A stretch of DNA of 64,000 nucleotides, from NCBI GenBank assembly GCA_020744425.1, contig JAGMUV010000003.1:496001-560000 (forward strand). Direction: 5' to 3'. Source of the DNA: Dactylonectria macrodidyma (taxonomy: Eukaryota > Ascomycota > Sordariomycetes > Hypocreales > Nectriaceae). Both the position numbers and the translations under genes were made by a program. Positions 11,233 to 23,153 of the stretch are shown piece after piece (the stretch's first letter is position 1; each line of letters opens with the position of its first letter). The notes under the pieces were generated by a model that saw only the letters and a program-made list of their open reading frames with translations, was not told the origin of the DNA and searched no databases.

Positions 11233-12020
11233 TCACACATCAGGCACAGCCTCAACCTTCCTCGTCACCTTCGCCGGCGCCCCCACGGCGATGGAAAAGT
11301 CGGGCACGTCGTGCGTCACGATGCTCCCGGCGCCAATTGTGCAGCCCTTGCCAATCGTCACGTTGGGCATGATGATGGCGTTCCCACCGATCCAGCAATC
11401 ATCGCCAATCGTGATGTAACCCGCAAAGTCCTCGAACCGCCGCCGCGACGCGATCTCCGTGTCGTGCGTCACGGCGAACAGCGACACGTTGGGCCCGAAG
11501 AGTACCCTGTTGCCGAGCTTGACGATGCCGCAGTCGAGGATGCAGAGACTGGTAATGATGGTCAGTTTTCTGTGTAAGACGGAGGAATAATAAAAGAAAA
11601 TACGTACTTGTAGTTTGCGTACAGACCCTCGCCGACGGAAATATTGGCCCCGTAGTCGATGCGGAACGGCGGCTCGATGTACGAGTTCTTGCCGAGCCGG
11701 CCCAGCACCTCCGCCAGCATCTTCTGTCTGTCGGCACCCAGCGACTCTGGCGTCGCGTCGTCGGGGAAATAATTGTTGAATTTCTTCATCCATTTCCTTG
11801 CTCGGAACCGAGCATTTACGAGTTCTGGGACATTCTCGTCGTGTCTGGGGAGTGAGGCGTGTTAGCCAACGAAGAGTCCGGCTAACGAGGCGACAGAGGG
11901 TAGGTGGGCTCACAGCATTCCAGAGATCATCTTCTCGTACTCCTCACACCACGGCACATAGTCTAAAGTCTTTGCAAACTCGATAAGTTCTGCATTCTTC
12001 TCGTAAGTTTGTATCGACAT
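11233..12020 (-). CDS. Maltose/galactoside-type sugar O-acetyltransferase (left-handed beta-helix)
   Basis: Three exons (12020-11914, 11844-11608, 11548-11233) with introns of 69 and 59 bp give 219 residues, the usual size for the MAT/NodL/LacA family. Residues 1-60 match the family's N-terminal Mac helical region. From about 95 on, hexapeptide repeats (I.IGDDCWIGGNA, VTIGKGCTIGAGS) build the left-handed beta-helix. THDTE at about 142-146 supplies the probable catalytic histidine (H143), and the C-terminal GAPAKV turn is typical. The enzyme transfers acetyl from acetyl-CoA to a sugar hydroxyl, probably in the cytosol as a trimer. The start MSIQTY was chosen over an upstream in-frame ATG because the family begins there. 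The natural substrate is unknown. Confidence 0.93.
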
Positions 12021-13377
12021 TTTTGCGACTTTTTGAATGATCGTAGAAGATGTCTGTCGTTGACTTTTGTGTCCGGGGGGATATCCAGACTTATACACTT
12101 GAATGACCCCTGCCAGTCGTTCCGACAATAACTGTAGTGGAGAAAGCTCGGAGCTTTACAGGATGAACGCCGGTTGAAATCCGGTCTACTCGCGGTTACT
12201 CCGCTGTCGCTTGACTAGGATTCTCGTGGCCATCCACTTCAGAATTGACCAGGACTTCATTTTCGGACTAGAAGAGAGTCTAGAACTCTTAAAAGGCTGG
12301 GATTAAAGCCGAATTTTTTGTTTCAATTGTCCAGGTGATCAGGACGAGGAACGACGTCCGAGGGCGGTGCTGCCAGTCTTGCTTTCTTTCTCTTGGCTGG
12401 TGAGGTAGTGCAGACTTACCCTACACTTCTCAACATCCGCAACGTCAGATATTTGTGAGACGCAACGAAAAGCTTCTGAACTTCGCAATGGGAATCACTC
12501 TTCCGCGCATACTCGTAAGGTAGTGTTGCAGGGATCACACACTCGTCATGTCACTCGTTAGGACACGTTGGGTATAAGATACAAGAGTCTTGGAAAGCGT
12601 ACAGAACAGCTAGAGGATGCGGGAGGGTTCCTGCCCTTAAATACAGTGGGTGCCTTCCCAACGGTCCCCCTAGCGACCTCATTCCTCTAGTCAGTCGGTT
12701 GCTAGGGCCGGCTTGCTAGGAACGCGATGTCTTGTATCGCGACATGCGTCACATTCCGTTGTGACTTGCTAGCAGCAACAGGTAGGATTTTAGAAAGTAG
12801 TGCGGCAGAGAATTGTTAGTTCTGACAGTTAATCCTCATTCCCCTATAATTGCAGCTACTTCTTGAAGACTCGACTTCCCCCGCTTGTAAAATGAAGGAG
12901 GGAGGAAACAGATCGATTCACAGAGAAACTTAAACTCATGTGTTTATCTTCTATAATTACTGAGTGATGTCTGCAGGCCAGCGAAGGAACTTTGAGGGGC
13001 GCGCCTTGCTGAAAGGAGAGCACACAGCGAGCTGTAAGTGCACACAGCGTGGTGTAAGTCACTTGTTACCATGTTTCCAACCTGCAGCTGCTTCACGGTC
13101 TTATGGAAAATCTGGGCGGAAACAATATGATCTCTAGACAGCAAATTCAGCGTGGTTCACTTGAGAATGCTCCTGCACATTTTGACTTGAATGGCTGTAA
13201 ATTGACCAGCTGACGCCCCTGCTGGGCCTTGACCTTCTCGGCGTCCTTGTCTTCATCTTCTAGGCAGCGGCCGATGGGACGGGATCATCTCCCTTTGATT
13301 CGTGATAATCGCCTTCCTTCGCCAAACTCCCTTCTCTTCTGCAGAATCAAAATAGTCGAAGGAGTGCTGTCTGCTCA
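12021..13377. other. Intergenic with an LTR-like segment
   Basis: About 1.36 kb without a supported gene. It contains the promoter of the acetyltransferase gene, an LTR-like repeat at 12524-12827, and the 3' region of the zinc-finger gene. Open frames at 12856-13144 and 13253-13444 (minus) show no recognisable features. Confidence 0.45.
12524..12827 (-). repeat. Possible solo LTR
   Basis: On the minus strand the segment begins TGTCAGAACTAACA and could end CCTGCAACA, with a TATA-like ctgtatttaaggg about 175 bases in. Size (about 304 bp), TG...CA ends and internal TATA suit a copia-type LTR. The flanking 5-mers (ggtag and gttaa) do not match, so no target duplication supports it. Confidence 0.3.
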
Positions 13378-16300
13378 TTATTCCATTAAATTCGCGTAGT
13401 GAGTTGAGCAGTTGCTGCAAGGTCTGTGGGAACAATTGATGCATGAAGGTGTTGTGTCATATATCCAGACATCATGACACAGATGGCAGGTGTACATAAG
13501 CATAAGTGACTCAACGCGTGTAATTCCATCACTTTCATCTGGTTGCGGTCGAAAAGTAATATATTGTGGCAGTACTGTCGACGCTGAACGCTCTTCGATC
13601 TGCCTCTTCGTAGAAAATTTCAATTCCTGAAGAGATTTCATTGCTGGAGCATCTTCCAGAATTTTGGCTACCTCAAACCCGAGTGTGATCAAGCGAAGCA
13701 TCGATCGGTCATTCTGGCTAGGAGGGCTTTGGTGTCTAGCAATTTGGATATCGAGCGAGTTCTCCAGGATCGTAATCAAGTCCCCCACTTGTTCGTTGCG
13801 GAAAGCTCGAGCTGGGATGCGTCGTTTGGCCGCCAACCGCTTCAAGAAATGAACCCATTCAGCCCACTCCCGGCCCCGAGGTCCTTTGATTGGCCTCATG
13901 CCTTCGGCTAAGGGGATCGGAAATTGGTATCTCGTGCAGGCATCGTATGCGCACTGTAAAAGGCGATCATTGACAAGACCTAGGATAGACTTCTGCTCAA
14001 TTAGAAGACTCGTGCGTGGAGGGTTGAGTTCCAGCTCTTCCATAGTAAGAATGTCAGTCACGTCAGCCTCAATACGCTTACGCTTCAGCATCGACTGTAT
14101 CAACGAATCATCCACTAAATTCGCAAATGATTTGCAGGTTTCTGTGACGAATTCCCAATCAATCGGATGGGGTGTGTCTCCAATCTCTGCACTCTCCGTT
14201 TCCTCATGTGGCGGCATACAAGACTGTGTGTCGTCGGTTGACGGATGGTGCCAATCAATTTCGGATCCTCCTTCAGACATTTCTGAGACTGTGTAGCCCT
14301 TTATCGTACTCCCACCTCGCCCATTGGAAGTGAAGATGCTGTTATTTTCATCTCTCAAGTCTTCTGGCAACCGTTCTTCGTAACTTGGCAGAGATTTGAG
14401 GGCAAGACACCTTAAATGTCCCACAATGTGGTCATCTAGTGGGCGGCCTTCAAGGTTGGCTTCGCCACAGAGTGGGCAGGATTCAAATATTTTACCTTGT
14501 TTCCGAGCGTTTCTGTTAGCCAAAACTCGAAGTTTAGTGTCACTGAGCTTCGTTTTGTGAGCCTCCCGCATATGAACAAGGTACTCCTCTTGCGTCGAAA
14601 AGGGCTCCTGGCGGTGAGTTGAACAACGCCAGAGACAGTAATGGTCGTGCATATGTTGCAACCACTCCTCATAGTGACTATAGATTTCGTCTGGTCGGTC
14701 ACATTTCTCAAAAAGGCATACATAAGGATCGAGATCGCTCTTGATGTGGGTTCTGTGACAAGATTAGTGATAGTTGCAACTACGTTTCGACTATTTGAAT
14801 TGCTTCATCTCTAGCTTTCACCAATAGAATAGTTGGTACTCACTGCCATTGGAGCTCATCAAATACGTATATGGCTGGTAAAGCATCCAGACAATAAGGG
14901 CATGTGACTTCTCCTATTGCGTGCAAATCGTCTTTCAAAGCCCGCTCTAGCTTCGCTTGTGAGATCAATATTTCTTCCTTCAGGTGTGAGAAATTTTCCG
15001 AAGCTATTATGTCGTCGATATCATTTGTCATGAATGCTCGATAGCCTGGAATGGATTCAAGGTGTGCCTCATACTCAGCCCACCGGTTTTCTTTCATCCG
15101 CTCGTACTTTAGTCGAAGACCAACACCTGGACTTGGCGGGAAGCTTAGAGACTCGTGATTACCAAGTGCAACAGTCTTGCTTGTTGCAACGAGAGACGGG
15201 GCGGAATTGGCCAGTTCAAACTTTTCCGGGGCTAGAGTGGTTGCGCTCCGTATTTGTGATTGCGCAACCCTCGATTGAGTTATAGGAGCAGTAATATCTA
15301 CCGATAAGAAGCTCTTTGTGGAAGGTGTTGCCTCTTTAGCTTCTGGGAGCGAGATTGGGGCTCTTGAGGCTACACGATCTATCTTCGAAGGCTCCTTAGG
15401 CTGACGTGATCTTTTGTAGAGAATTCGTTTCCGCCTCAGCACCATTGCATGGGCAAGCCGTTCCTGGATGGTGTCCATGATGTCGGGAAATCTATCACGA
15501 ATATGATGTTGAAATTGACTAAGTAACAGCGATGCTGTATCGTAGCCACATTCATCTTGCAGAGAAAACTCGTTGGCTCTTAAATTCTGAGTCTCCTTGC
15601 CCGCTCTGCGGATGACATTGGAGAGTTTGTTGAGGCGACTAATTTCACTAGCGATGTCGCCAAGAATCTTTTTCAGACGACCATCCGTCGTTGGTAAGTT
15701 ATCATCCAGAAGGACTTGGCCGAAAGTGCGTAGATATTCTGAGCCTATATGTCGTCAGTGGCGGTCAATCGACGCGATGAATGGATTGGCAGGGATGAGC
15801 GCTGTTCGGAACCTGCATAGGACCATTGCGAGTCGCAATATAAGTGACTCTCTACAACTCGGAAGTGATACATGGCTTGATGACTAAAACAAGCTGAAGA
15901 GATAACGGGAGACAGGGGACAGTGGAATGTATAGATGAGTAACTCGTCCCGTTCAAGAGTGTGAGATTGTAGAGCGTTAAGTTGAAATATAGGGGATTTT
16001 GAACAGATGAATTCACCTACAGCTTTGAACATGGAGGTTTAACAACTCTAAGAGGCCCGTAACAACATTTTGCACTTCCGGTGCGCGCCTGAGGCGATGG
16101 TCCATGGACGCTCGATTAGGCGCGAATACACCAGTGCTAACTGTCCAGGCAGAGAATCTCGCAAACTGGTCCTCTACTAATGAATACTCCCGCGGATGGA
16201 TGTTGGCAGCGAGGAGGAGACATTGCTGGAAAGACAGCAGACACCGGTTGGCCTGATCAGCAACCATAGGTTGCTTGGGCTGTGTTGTGAGTTCCGACAT
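13378..16300 (-). CDS. acuF-type C2H2 zinc-finger protein
   Basis: Three exons (16300-16021, 15744-14844, 14752-13378) with introns of 276 and 91 bp give 851 residues. The N-terminus has the order I associate with this fungal family: an RCLLSFQQCL helix, then FARFSAWTVSTGVFAPNRAS and RLRRAPEVQ..V..LL. A helical region with LR..G..V..D follows. A zinc-binding region begins with CPYC (about 374), then PYVCLFEKC (404-411), a W..HM..H segment, an H..W.C segment, and CPLC (486-489) with HIVGHL. InterPro names this family after an oxidoreductase acuF-like C2H2 domain; function is unknown and the name does not imply enzyme activity. An extra C-terminal CHLC...C..C cluster (about 815-845) is unusual. 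The members often sit near NLR and HET genes, as here. Intron 1 is long and has no stop in one frame, so its borders are the least certain part. Confidence 0.85.
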
Positions 16301-17213
16301 GGCATTGACACTACCCAAAGCATAGTATACCAATTGGTCTCTGAATTAGAGGCAAAGAGATGGTGGCCGTTTTGAGATCGTGCAAGTACTCACTAGGCCT
16401 GGGCGGACTTGACGAAGATAAATGGCGCGCGCCTTGTGCTGTCGCGGGGATGGGTGCTGTCACATCAGGCTCCGACAAGGAAACCACGTGTTTTCCCATC
16501 AAATCCTATTCTGGTTTAGTGGCAAGATCCTGGAAGTCAAGTGACTCAAGTGTTGGCATGCAGCCAGTCATGCGCATGCAGTCATGGTCCTTGGCTCTCG
16601 AGGCTCCCATGAACACAATACTCAGGCGAGCACCGCAAGGACTGAATGGAGACAGAAATAACACATTCAGAGGTTTTCCCTGGTGTTTCAAGATTCTCTG
16701 TGTACATGATACAGTACTAAATTGTACGTGGGTGATTGTTGGACTGCCTGCAGCAACCAACCTTGTCATCAGCTGCATGCCAGCCTCGCCACAATCCCAT
16801 TCGTCTCAGCAGCACCAATTTTCTCGGGTATCCCCGCACTCAATATCAAACCGTCGCGAATGGTATCATCCACCTGAGATCGATCTGGCCGGCCATATCG
16901 CCTTGGTATCGACATATTAAAGACCACAAATTTCACAGAGTTGATCCGCGCCCAACAATATATGCCAAGAGTTTACTACGCCGTCTTTCCTATCCAAATC
17001 TGAGTGGGTGATACGTGGGCTTGAGCTCCAAAATTCGCTCACTGGTTCTATTGCGAGTCACATCACGGAGCAGCATCAACTTTCCACGGTTTTACTTGAA
17101 TGCTCTGTGGTAGTTGATGTGGTAACCTACCTTGCAGTACATCGCTACTCGACTACCGATCAGCAGCTCTATGGACTCCATATTCTTTACGAAAAATAGT
17201 GTGCTCTACTAAG
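16301..17213. promoter_or_regulatory. Divergent intergenic region between zinc-finger and S8-protease genes
   Basis: About 910 bp shared by two divergent genes, so it must hold both promoters. No clear TATA box or repeated operator was found. Open frames at 16360-16920 (plus) and 16506-16778 (minus) are antisense overlaps without recognisable content. Divergence could allow co-regulation, which is inference. Confidence 0.4.
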
Positions 17214-20200
17214 ATGAATCAACCCACGCCTTCTAAAGCCAGAAACCAGGATGGTGATTTATTTTTGGAGACATTCGAAACCCTACTGGATATCGCGAAA
17301 GTCGCTCAGGACAATGAAACGAACGAGGACCTCAAGGCATTCTATATTCACTTAGGGTGCCACAGCATCATATTCCGAGATCACGCAATATTCACTCCCC
17401 AATTGGATGATGAACAGATTCGCCAAATTTTGGAACATCTTGGATCGCTGATAGCAGAAAGTGACCTTCCAGAATTACCAACGCACCCTGTTTCTCAACT
17501 CTTTCGCTTACGAGCACTTAATCTCCACTGGGGCGAGATACAAAAGTATAATGACGAATATAGAATGAACTTCATCCGAAGATGGATGAGGCCTACACTA
17601 TCCGGAGAATTTCGCGCAGAACTGGAAAAGTCGTTAGAGAATTGTGGCGACATCCTCGACACGCAGCAGTCTAACAACGTTCCTAGGCGTCATGTAGACT
17701 GCCTCGCGTCGCCCAACTTAAACGAGCCCTCATACGCGGTATGGAAGCCAGCTCAATCAATCTTTGATGCCCTGCTAGATTGTCAGACATGTACCTGTCC
17801 TGACCGGCATGACTTTGGGGCCAAACTCTCTCTGGGGACTTACCGAAGCCCTCCAAACTTGCCCGCGCGGAACCCCCCCCGATATATCAACTCAAGGGCC
17901 CTTCACACTCACAGTGACGACGGTGATAGCCTCGATTTTGACATGTTCCTCTCCATGGAGCATGATTGGCACGAAGTGCGCATCAAAACCATGATAGAGA
18001 AACTTGTCCAATGGGCTGTGGCTGGCGAGAAGGCCCAGGCAGGCCAGCCCTCACAAGGGAAAAAAAGGCAAAATGCTATCAAGGTCGAAAAACTCTGTTT
18101 GGAAATTGCAGAGGCGGAAAAGAAGCGATTGCAGCGACGTGTGTTGAAGCTCACTGAAGGCCAACTTTTCAAGCTGGGGTTCGAGAGAAGCAATTTCTGT
18201 GTCGACAATAAAATGGAGCCTATTTCTCTCTCTCAATGCTTCGAAGAGCGGTACCAGTTCTTCACAGAAAAGGTCAAACGGATTCTTTCTCTTGTCCTCA
18301 GCTGCGCGGTACTCCACCTACACGGCACCTCTTGGCTTCAGCCAAGTTGGGGCTCCTCAAGTATCAAGTTTTTCCAGACAACTCGGTTCAAGACCCCATT
18401 GAGGCCCTTCATTCAGATCCAACTACCAGAATCCGGGGCTACGGTTGAAGCCAGCAGATTGAACCTAGTGATCAACGACACCGAAGGGCACTGCAGCTCA
18501 CAGAGCTCTGACCTAGATGCAAACGACTTGGATGACTTGGAGTCGCACCACCGCTGCCCGACGCTAGTCGCTTTAGCCGTCACACTGATGGAGATTTATT
18601 TTGTCATGCCTTTCAAGAAATTGGCACAGAATCATCAAATTGAGTTGATTGAAGAGCCCGACGGCCGCGTATCACTTGCCGATGCGCTGCTGGTGTTTTA
18701 TGGCGACGTGGAGGACAAAATTGAAGGATGCCGATCTCAGATTCCCGAAGATTGCCCCTTGCTCACTGCCATAGAGAAATGCCTGGATAGCGAGTTATGG
18801 GAGGATGAGGATGGAAACGCGCTCGACAGCCAGACAATGAGGCCTCGGATCTACCAAGAGGTCGTTCGGCCGCTGGAGGCTCACTTGAATCATGGTTTCA
18901 GTCAGATTCCACTTGAGGGCTTGGACAAGTATGCGCAGGATCTTGATTTTGGGAATTGGGGCCAGCTTGCGTCCAACGAATGTCTAGAAAGTTGGTCTTC
19001 TCCGAGACACATGGAAGAGTATTCGCAAGCACCTAGCCCATCTCACGAGCCATTTTGGCGGAAATATCCCCGCATCGGAAACCACTCTCCGTTTCAAACG
19101 CCAACATCGGGTTTTTTGGAGCGTATGCCGGCTTCCTCCCAACAAATTCCATCATTCCACGCAACGACGGGAAGTGCTTATCCGATGATGAGTTTCAATT
19201 TCGATCACAGAGCGTCACAGTTCTTTGACGACGAGACAGCTGAAGCAGAGTCTTCATGCATCACGTAAGTCGTCAATATGGCTATCAAGAACGGACTGCC
19301 TGCCTTGTATCCTTGTGAGACAAATATGGTAGTCTGAATATGATATTCCTTTGGAATATTTCCACTAATACATATTTTGTTCAGTGCCAATAGGTACCGC
19401 GCATGGATGGTCAACTATGAAAACGTCTATGAAAAGTTCATCACCAACTACGGCGCATGCTCTTCACAGCCTGCAGTGAAAATTGCGATTCTCGACACAG
19501 GCATCGACCGAGACAATTTGGCATTTGAACCACGTGAAGACAACATCAAAGGACGGTTCAACTTGTACAATGAAGCGTTCAAAAGGCAGGTTCCCGATCA
19601 AAATGGACATGGCACCTTTAACGCAAGTCTGATTCTTGACTATGCTCCTGACGCGGAACTGTACGTGGCCAAAGTTGCCGACAAAGAAAATGCACGCCCG
19701 AGTGCATATGTAGTCAAAAAGGTGCGGCAGTTTGCTTCACAAAATATGTCGAAGGGAAGCTAATGGGGCCTAGGCTATTGACTTGGCAGTCCAAGAGTGG
19801 AAAGTAGATATCATCTGCATGTCATTCGGATGGCCAACCCGCAATTTCGACGGCTACGATGAGCTTGAAGCAGCCATCTACAATGCCAATTCCAAGGGGG
19901 TTCTCATGTTCGCGGCCGCGTCGAACAACGGTGGGAGACAGGGCAGAGCCTATCCTGCCCGCAGCTCTAGTGTTATCTGTATCCATTCGACCGACACCTA
20001 TGGGGTGGCTTCTGCCTTCAGTCCAACCGCATCACCCGATGACATGAACCTCGCCACAGTGGGGGAGTCGATCAAATCGGCTTGGCCGTTGTCGCTGTGT
20101 GATCAGGAACTCAATCCTGCATGCGTTGCACACAAGTCCGGCACATCATATGCCACAGCAATCGCGGCTGGCATCGGGGCGTTCCTACTGCAATATGCAA

Positions 20201-20406
20201 GACTACATCTGCCACCAAAGAAAGCCGTTGCTCTGAAGCGACGGGACAGAATGATGGCTGTGCTCAAGAGGGTCGCTGAGAGAGGCCAGAGTTATAACCC
20301 CCGTGGTGGTTATTACTACATCGAGTTGAGTTTGAACCCCGATAATCTTTTTGGTAAAGACAAGGCATACATCGACCTCGTGCTTGAGGACATTCTGACA
20401 AATTAG
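17214..20406 (+). CDS. DUF7580-like plus subtilisin (peptidase S8) two-part protein
   Basis: Three exons (17214-19264, 19385-19721, 19774-20406) with introns of 120 and 52 bp give 1,006 residues. Residues 1-about 600 are helical; segments such as LQPSWGSSSIKFF and P.LVALAVTLMEIYF match the DUF7580-type region found in fungal immune-like proteins. A short Ser/Pro linker leads to a subtilisin domain (about 690-1000): Asp721 in ILDTGID, His759 in NGHGT, Ser921 in SGTSYATAIAAG, and an ASNNGG oxyanion segment near 845. All three catalytic residues are present, so it is probably an active serine protease. There is no signal peptide, so it should be cytosolic, unlike secreted subtilisins. No nucleotide-binding module lies between the two parts. 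Its 3' end faces a small candidate gasdermin-like gene 175 bp away. ATG 17214 follows an in-frame stop just upstream. Confidence 0.9.
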
Positions 20407-20580
20407 CGCTCATCTTATGCGTCCTACCTGTATTGGAAAGCATGTAATTATCTTGCCACCATAGGTCTTTTGTAATGCAATACAAACGTCAAACTCTATC
20501 CTGTCATTGCCATGCTCTTAGTTATTCTCAATTTCATCACAAGTCTTTTCAAGCCCAATCTGCGCTCGCTTTGAACCCAG

Positions 20581-21567
20581 CTATTGTGAATCAGTAGGAT
20601 CTTCTTTCGTTAAAAATGCGCAAGCAACCAAATCCTCATCCTCCATCAGCTCTTCCATCGCAAACCCTTCATCGTCCGCATCGGGATCCTCCTCCCTTGA
20701 AATGATCAACTCTGGGAGGTTCAATTGCTCAATTTCTTTGCCAAAGAAAGCTCCCTTCTTGTAGTCCTCGTCACTCTTCACCGTCCCAGTCTTCTTGCTC
20801 ACCCGAATCTTCCTCACTCGAAATGCAAAGACAAAATTGCTACTCCCCTCCCAAGTCGTCTTGCTTTTGTTCCCGACCTTGCCCTCTACTTTAAGGCTAC
20901 TCTGAATAGGGATGGTGCCCCCACTCCAAGAGCTCATGTCGGATTTGGCGGCAAGAAGACCACCAGTAGCTCGGGATTTGAAAGTATCGGCTCTGGCGCC
21001 ATGGACGACTTTCAGCCCAGTGATGATGTAGAGGGGCTTTCGGTATCTGCTTCTTTGCAGATATAGACGGACATCTTCTGCTTCAATGCATTTTTGGAGG
21101 TACTCAGGTCGGGGCGCAAATTGTGTTGTTTCAATGAGGTCGAAATGGTAGATCTCCTCGTCACTATTCCCAAGATTGGCCGGTGATCTTTGTACTTAAA
21201 AATGTGATACGATCAAGCAACAGTTTCAACCTTGGTTTAAAAGGTTCAAGTTCTGGCTCTTGCCAGCAGCTCCAAATGAGGTAAAAACTTACCTGCGATT
21301 TATTTCCGCTCCAAAATCTACGTCAAACCCAACCAGATTGAAAAACCTTGTCAAGATAGAGAATTTCCCAAGCTCCAGCTTCTCCCTAGAGTACTCGACC
21401 CGTCTTTTTTCCGATGTTATAACGTCGCCGTCGGTTGGGGGTTGAGGCCTGAAGAGGGGCTGCTCTGGTTTCTTCAGTGAGGTGATGACATTTCCCAATC
21501 GAATTGGCCCCCCGGGCGGGTAGTCCCATGTAGGGGCAAAGAAGAAAAGAGGAATTTGGTTAGCCAT
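20581..21567 (-). CDS. Uncharacterised 285-aa protein, candidate gasdermin-like
   Basis: Two exons (21567-21293, 21163-20581) with a 129-bp intron give 285 residues. The order of segments is: a short WDYPPGGPIRLGN start (about 14-27), a basic region, FDLIETTQF.P..EYL (about 99-114), PLYIITGLKVVHGA (135-148), a Gly/Ser-rich polar stretch, FVFAFRVRKI (202-211), and a strongly acidic tail from about 240. This layout belongs to a large fungal family of uncharacterised proteins, and in size and strand pattern it resembles fungal gasdermin-like proteins such as RCD-1 and HET-Q1. It has no signal peptide or hydrophobic membrane segment. It lies tail-to-tail with a protease gene, as known fungal gasdermin genes often do. 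The coding call is firm; the gasdermin link is a hypothesis. Confidence 0.82.
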
Positions 21568-21980
21568 GGGTGGTGCTTCGTAGATGCTCGCTTAACAAGA
21601 GTAAGTGGTGAGCTCTCAAGACCAAACGAACTGCTTCGCGTCAGCTTTTGGGGTGGTGTTGGGCAGCCATCAGCTGCCTCAGTAAGGCTGCCGACGGGGA
21701 GTATGATTGGCCATCGTATTGCCTGCGTCTTTTTTCAAACCTAGGTATCCAGGCATGCGTCATGCGATGATACATCTACCCATTCTGGCTTAACCTGGGT
21801 GAAGGCTGCAATAATTAATACGCGCTTAAGCGCTGAGTAAATGAGCCGTAGATGATAGGAGGCGCTACCTAGCTCCATATAATTTGTTGAATACGCCTCT
21901 GACCACTATGTATGTTATTAAATTCTCCTGTACATACTATGCTATCATCCAAAAATTGATGGAATTGATTGTACGTGTCC
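21568..21980. other. Intergenic, promoter of the candidate gasdermin-like gene
   Basis: About 410 bp between two minus-strand genes; no gene or clear motif seen. Confidence 0.5.
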
Positions 21981-22646
21981 TTAGTCCCCTTTTGTTGCTT
22001 TCTGCTGAGCCGGTGCAGCCGACTCTTTTGGTAGCGGCCCTGGACGGGCGAAGCATGCCCCAACAAGAGAAAGAATGCTATTCACACGGAGCACCATGCA
22101 ATAGAGAAGAGTCAATGCAACAACCATAATCTCATCCCGAGCAGCCTGCGACGTGGCTTTAGGACCCATGAATTCAAGGTTGCCGATTTTATGCGTCGCC
22201 CACGCCTTCGCCGAGAACTTTGCCACGGGGATCTCCTGCTCATCGAGGCAGATGAAATTCCACCTCTTGAAGTCCCATGTAGTAGTCCATCTCATTGCCA
22301 CCAGGTTTCCGTTGTCGGAAAAGGCGCGCGAAAGGTGGGTGTACTCTGTCTTGAAGCGCTTCAGGGCCTTGAGCGTTCCCTTTTCGCCGTTGACTTCGTA
22401 CTTGGCGTTAATGGAGACAGGGTGGAGAGTACCGCTCCCAATTACCTCCTCGGTGGCTGTGGATTTGAATATGAGGTTTGGTGACCTGAAACTTTGGTAA
22501 TCGATGACGTAGATGGGGTCATTTGGTTTGCCGTTCTCAGTGATGAGAGCTTTGAATTTCTTCCACGAGAAGTCGACTTGCAGGATAGGATTTGGCGCCT
22601 CCCCATTGACGTCAACCAGCGGGAGGTCTTCTGTTTGTGTATTCAT
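21981..22646 (-). CDS. Tubby C-terminal-like (LURP/scramblase-like) protein with C-terminal membrane segment
   Basis: A single exon gives 221 residues. The body (about 40-165) has a regular beta pattern: PIYVIDYQSFRSPNLIF, then FKTEYTHLSRAF, TTTWDFKRWNFICLD and IPVAKFSAKAW. This resembles the Tubby-like / LURP-one / phospholipid-scramblase beta barrel as found in many fungal uncharacterised proteins. A hydrophobic segment (about 172-200, VVALTLLYCMVL...) close to the C-terminus probably anchors it, and a short Pro/Ala/Lys tail follows. It may bind phospholipid or sit on a membrane face; no enzymatic role can be assigned. It is co-oriented with the candidate gasdermin-like gene 413 bp downstream of it, which makes a joint membrane function possible but unproven. 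Confidence 0.83.
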   Translation of the reverse strand: MNTQTEDLPLVDVNGEAPNPILQVDFSWKKFKALITENGKPNDPIYVIDYQSFRSPNLIFKSTATEEVIGSGTLHPVSINAKYEVNGEKGTLKALKRFKTEYTHLSRAFSDNGNLVAMRWTTTWDFKRWNFICLDEQEIPVAKFSAKAWATHKIGNLEFMGPKATSQAARDEIMVVALTLLYCMVLRVNSILSLVGACFARPGPLPKESAAPAQQKATKGD

Positions 22647-23153
22647 GATGCGGTGGTGCGGCTTGTGTGGCGGATTGTTGTGCCCATTGGAATTTTGGAA
22701 GGCGTCTTTTTAGAGACGAGGGTGGTTTTGCTTGGTCCTCAGAGGGGACCAGTGTCTTTTAAGGCATCGCTGTGATAAGCATGCATGCCTGAATGTCTCA
22801 TCGCGTAGGGCTACTACAGGGATCTACTCGCAAGGTTTGTGATCCCTGACTTATCAGCCGTTATTGTGCTCTTGGCAATTTGGCGATGTGAAGCGGACAA
22901 CGCGCTTCATGCAGAAGGAAAAGTCAGTGAAGTTTATGATTCAATTGGAATGCGCGAAGATAGTCAACACGCACCTGTTAGACTTGGCTTTTGAATACAA
23001 CCATTTGTATTGCCCTTGTAAAGACGCTGTTTTAAGGCCCCACCGCCTACAATAACTGCAGAGGCCACTAGACCCGATTGCAATGTCAAAATACTGGACT
23101 TTTGCTGCTCGCAATCTACGGCCCCGCCATAATCCATGCTAAATGATCCTCAA
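22647..23153. other. Intergenic, promoter of the Tubby-like gene
   Basis: About 510 bp between two minus-strand genes. Open frames on the plus strand (22494-22775, 22864-23055) are without recognisable content. Confidence 0.5.
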
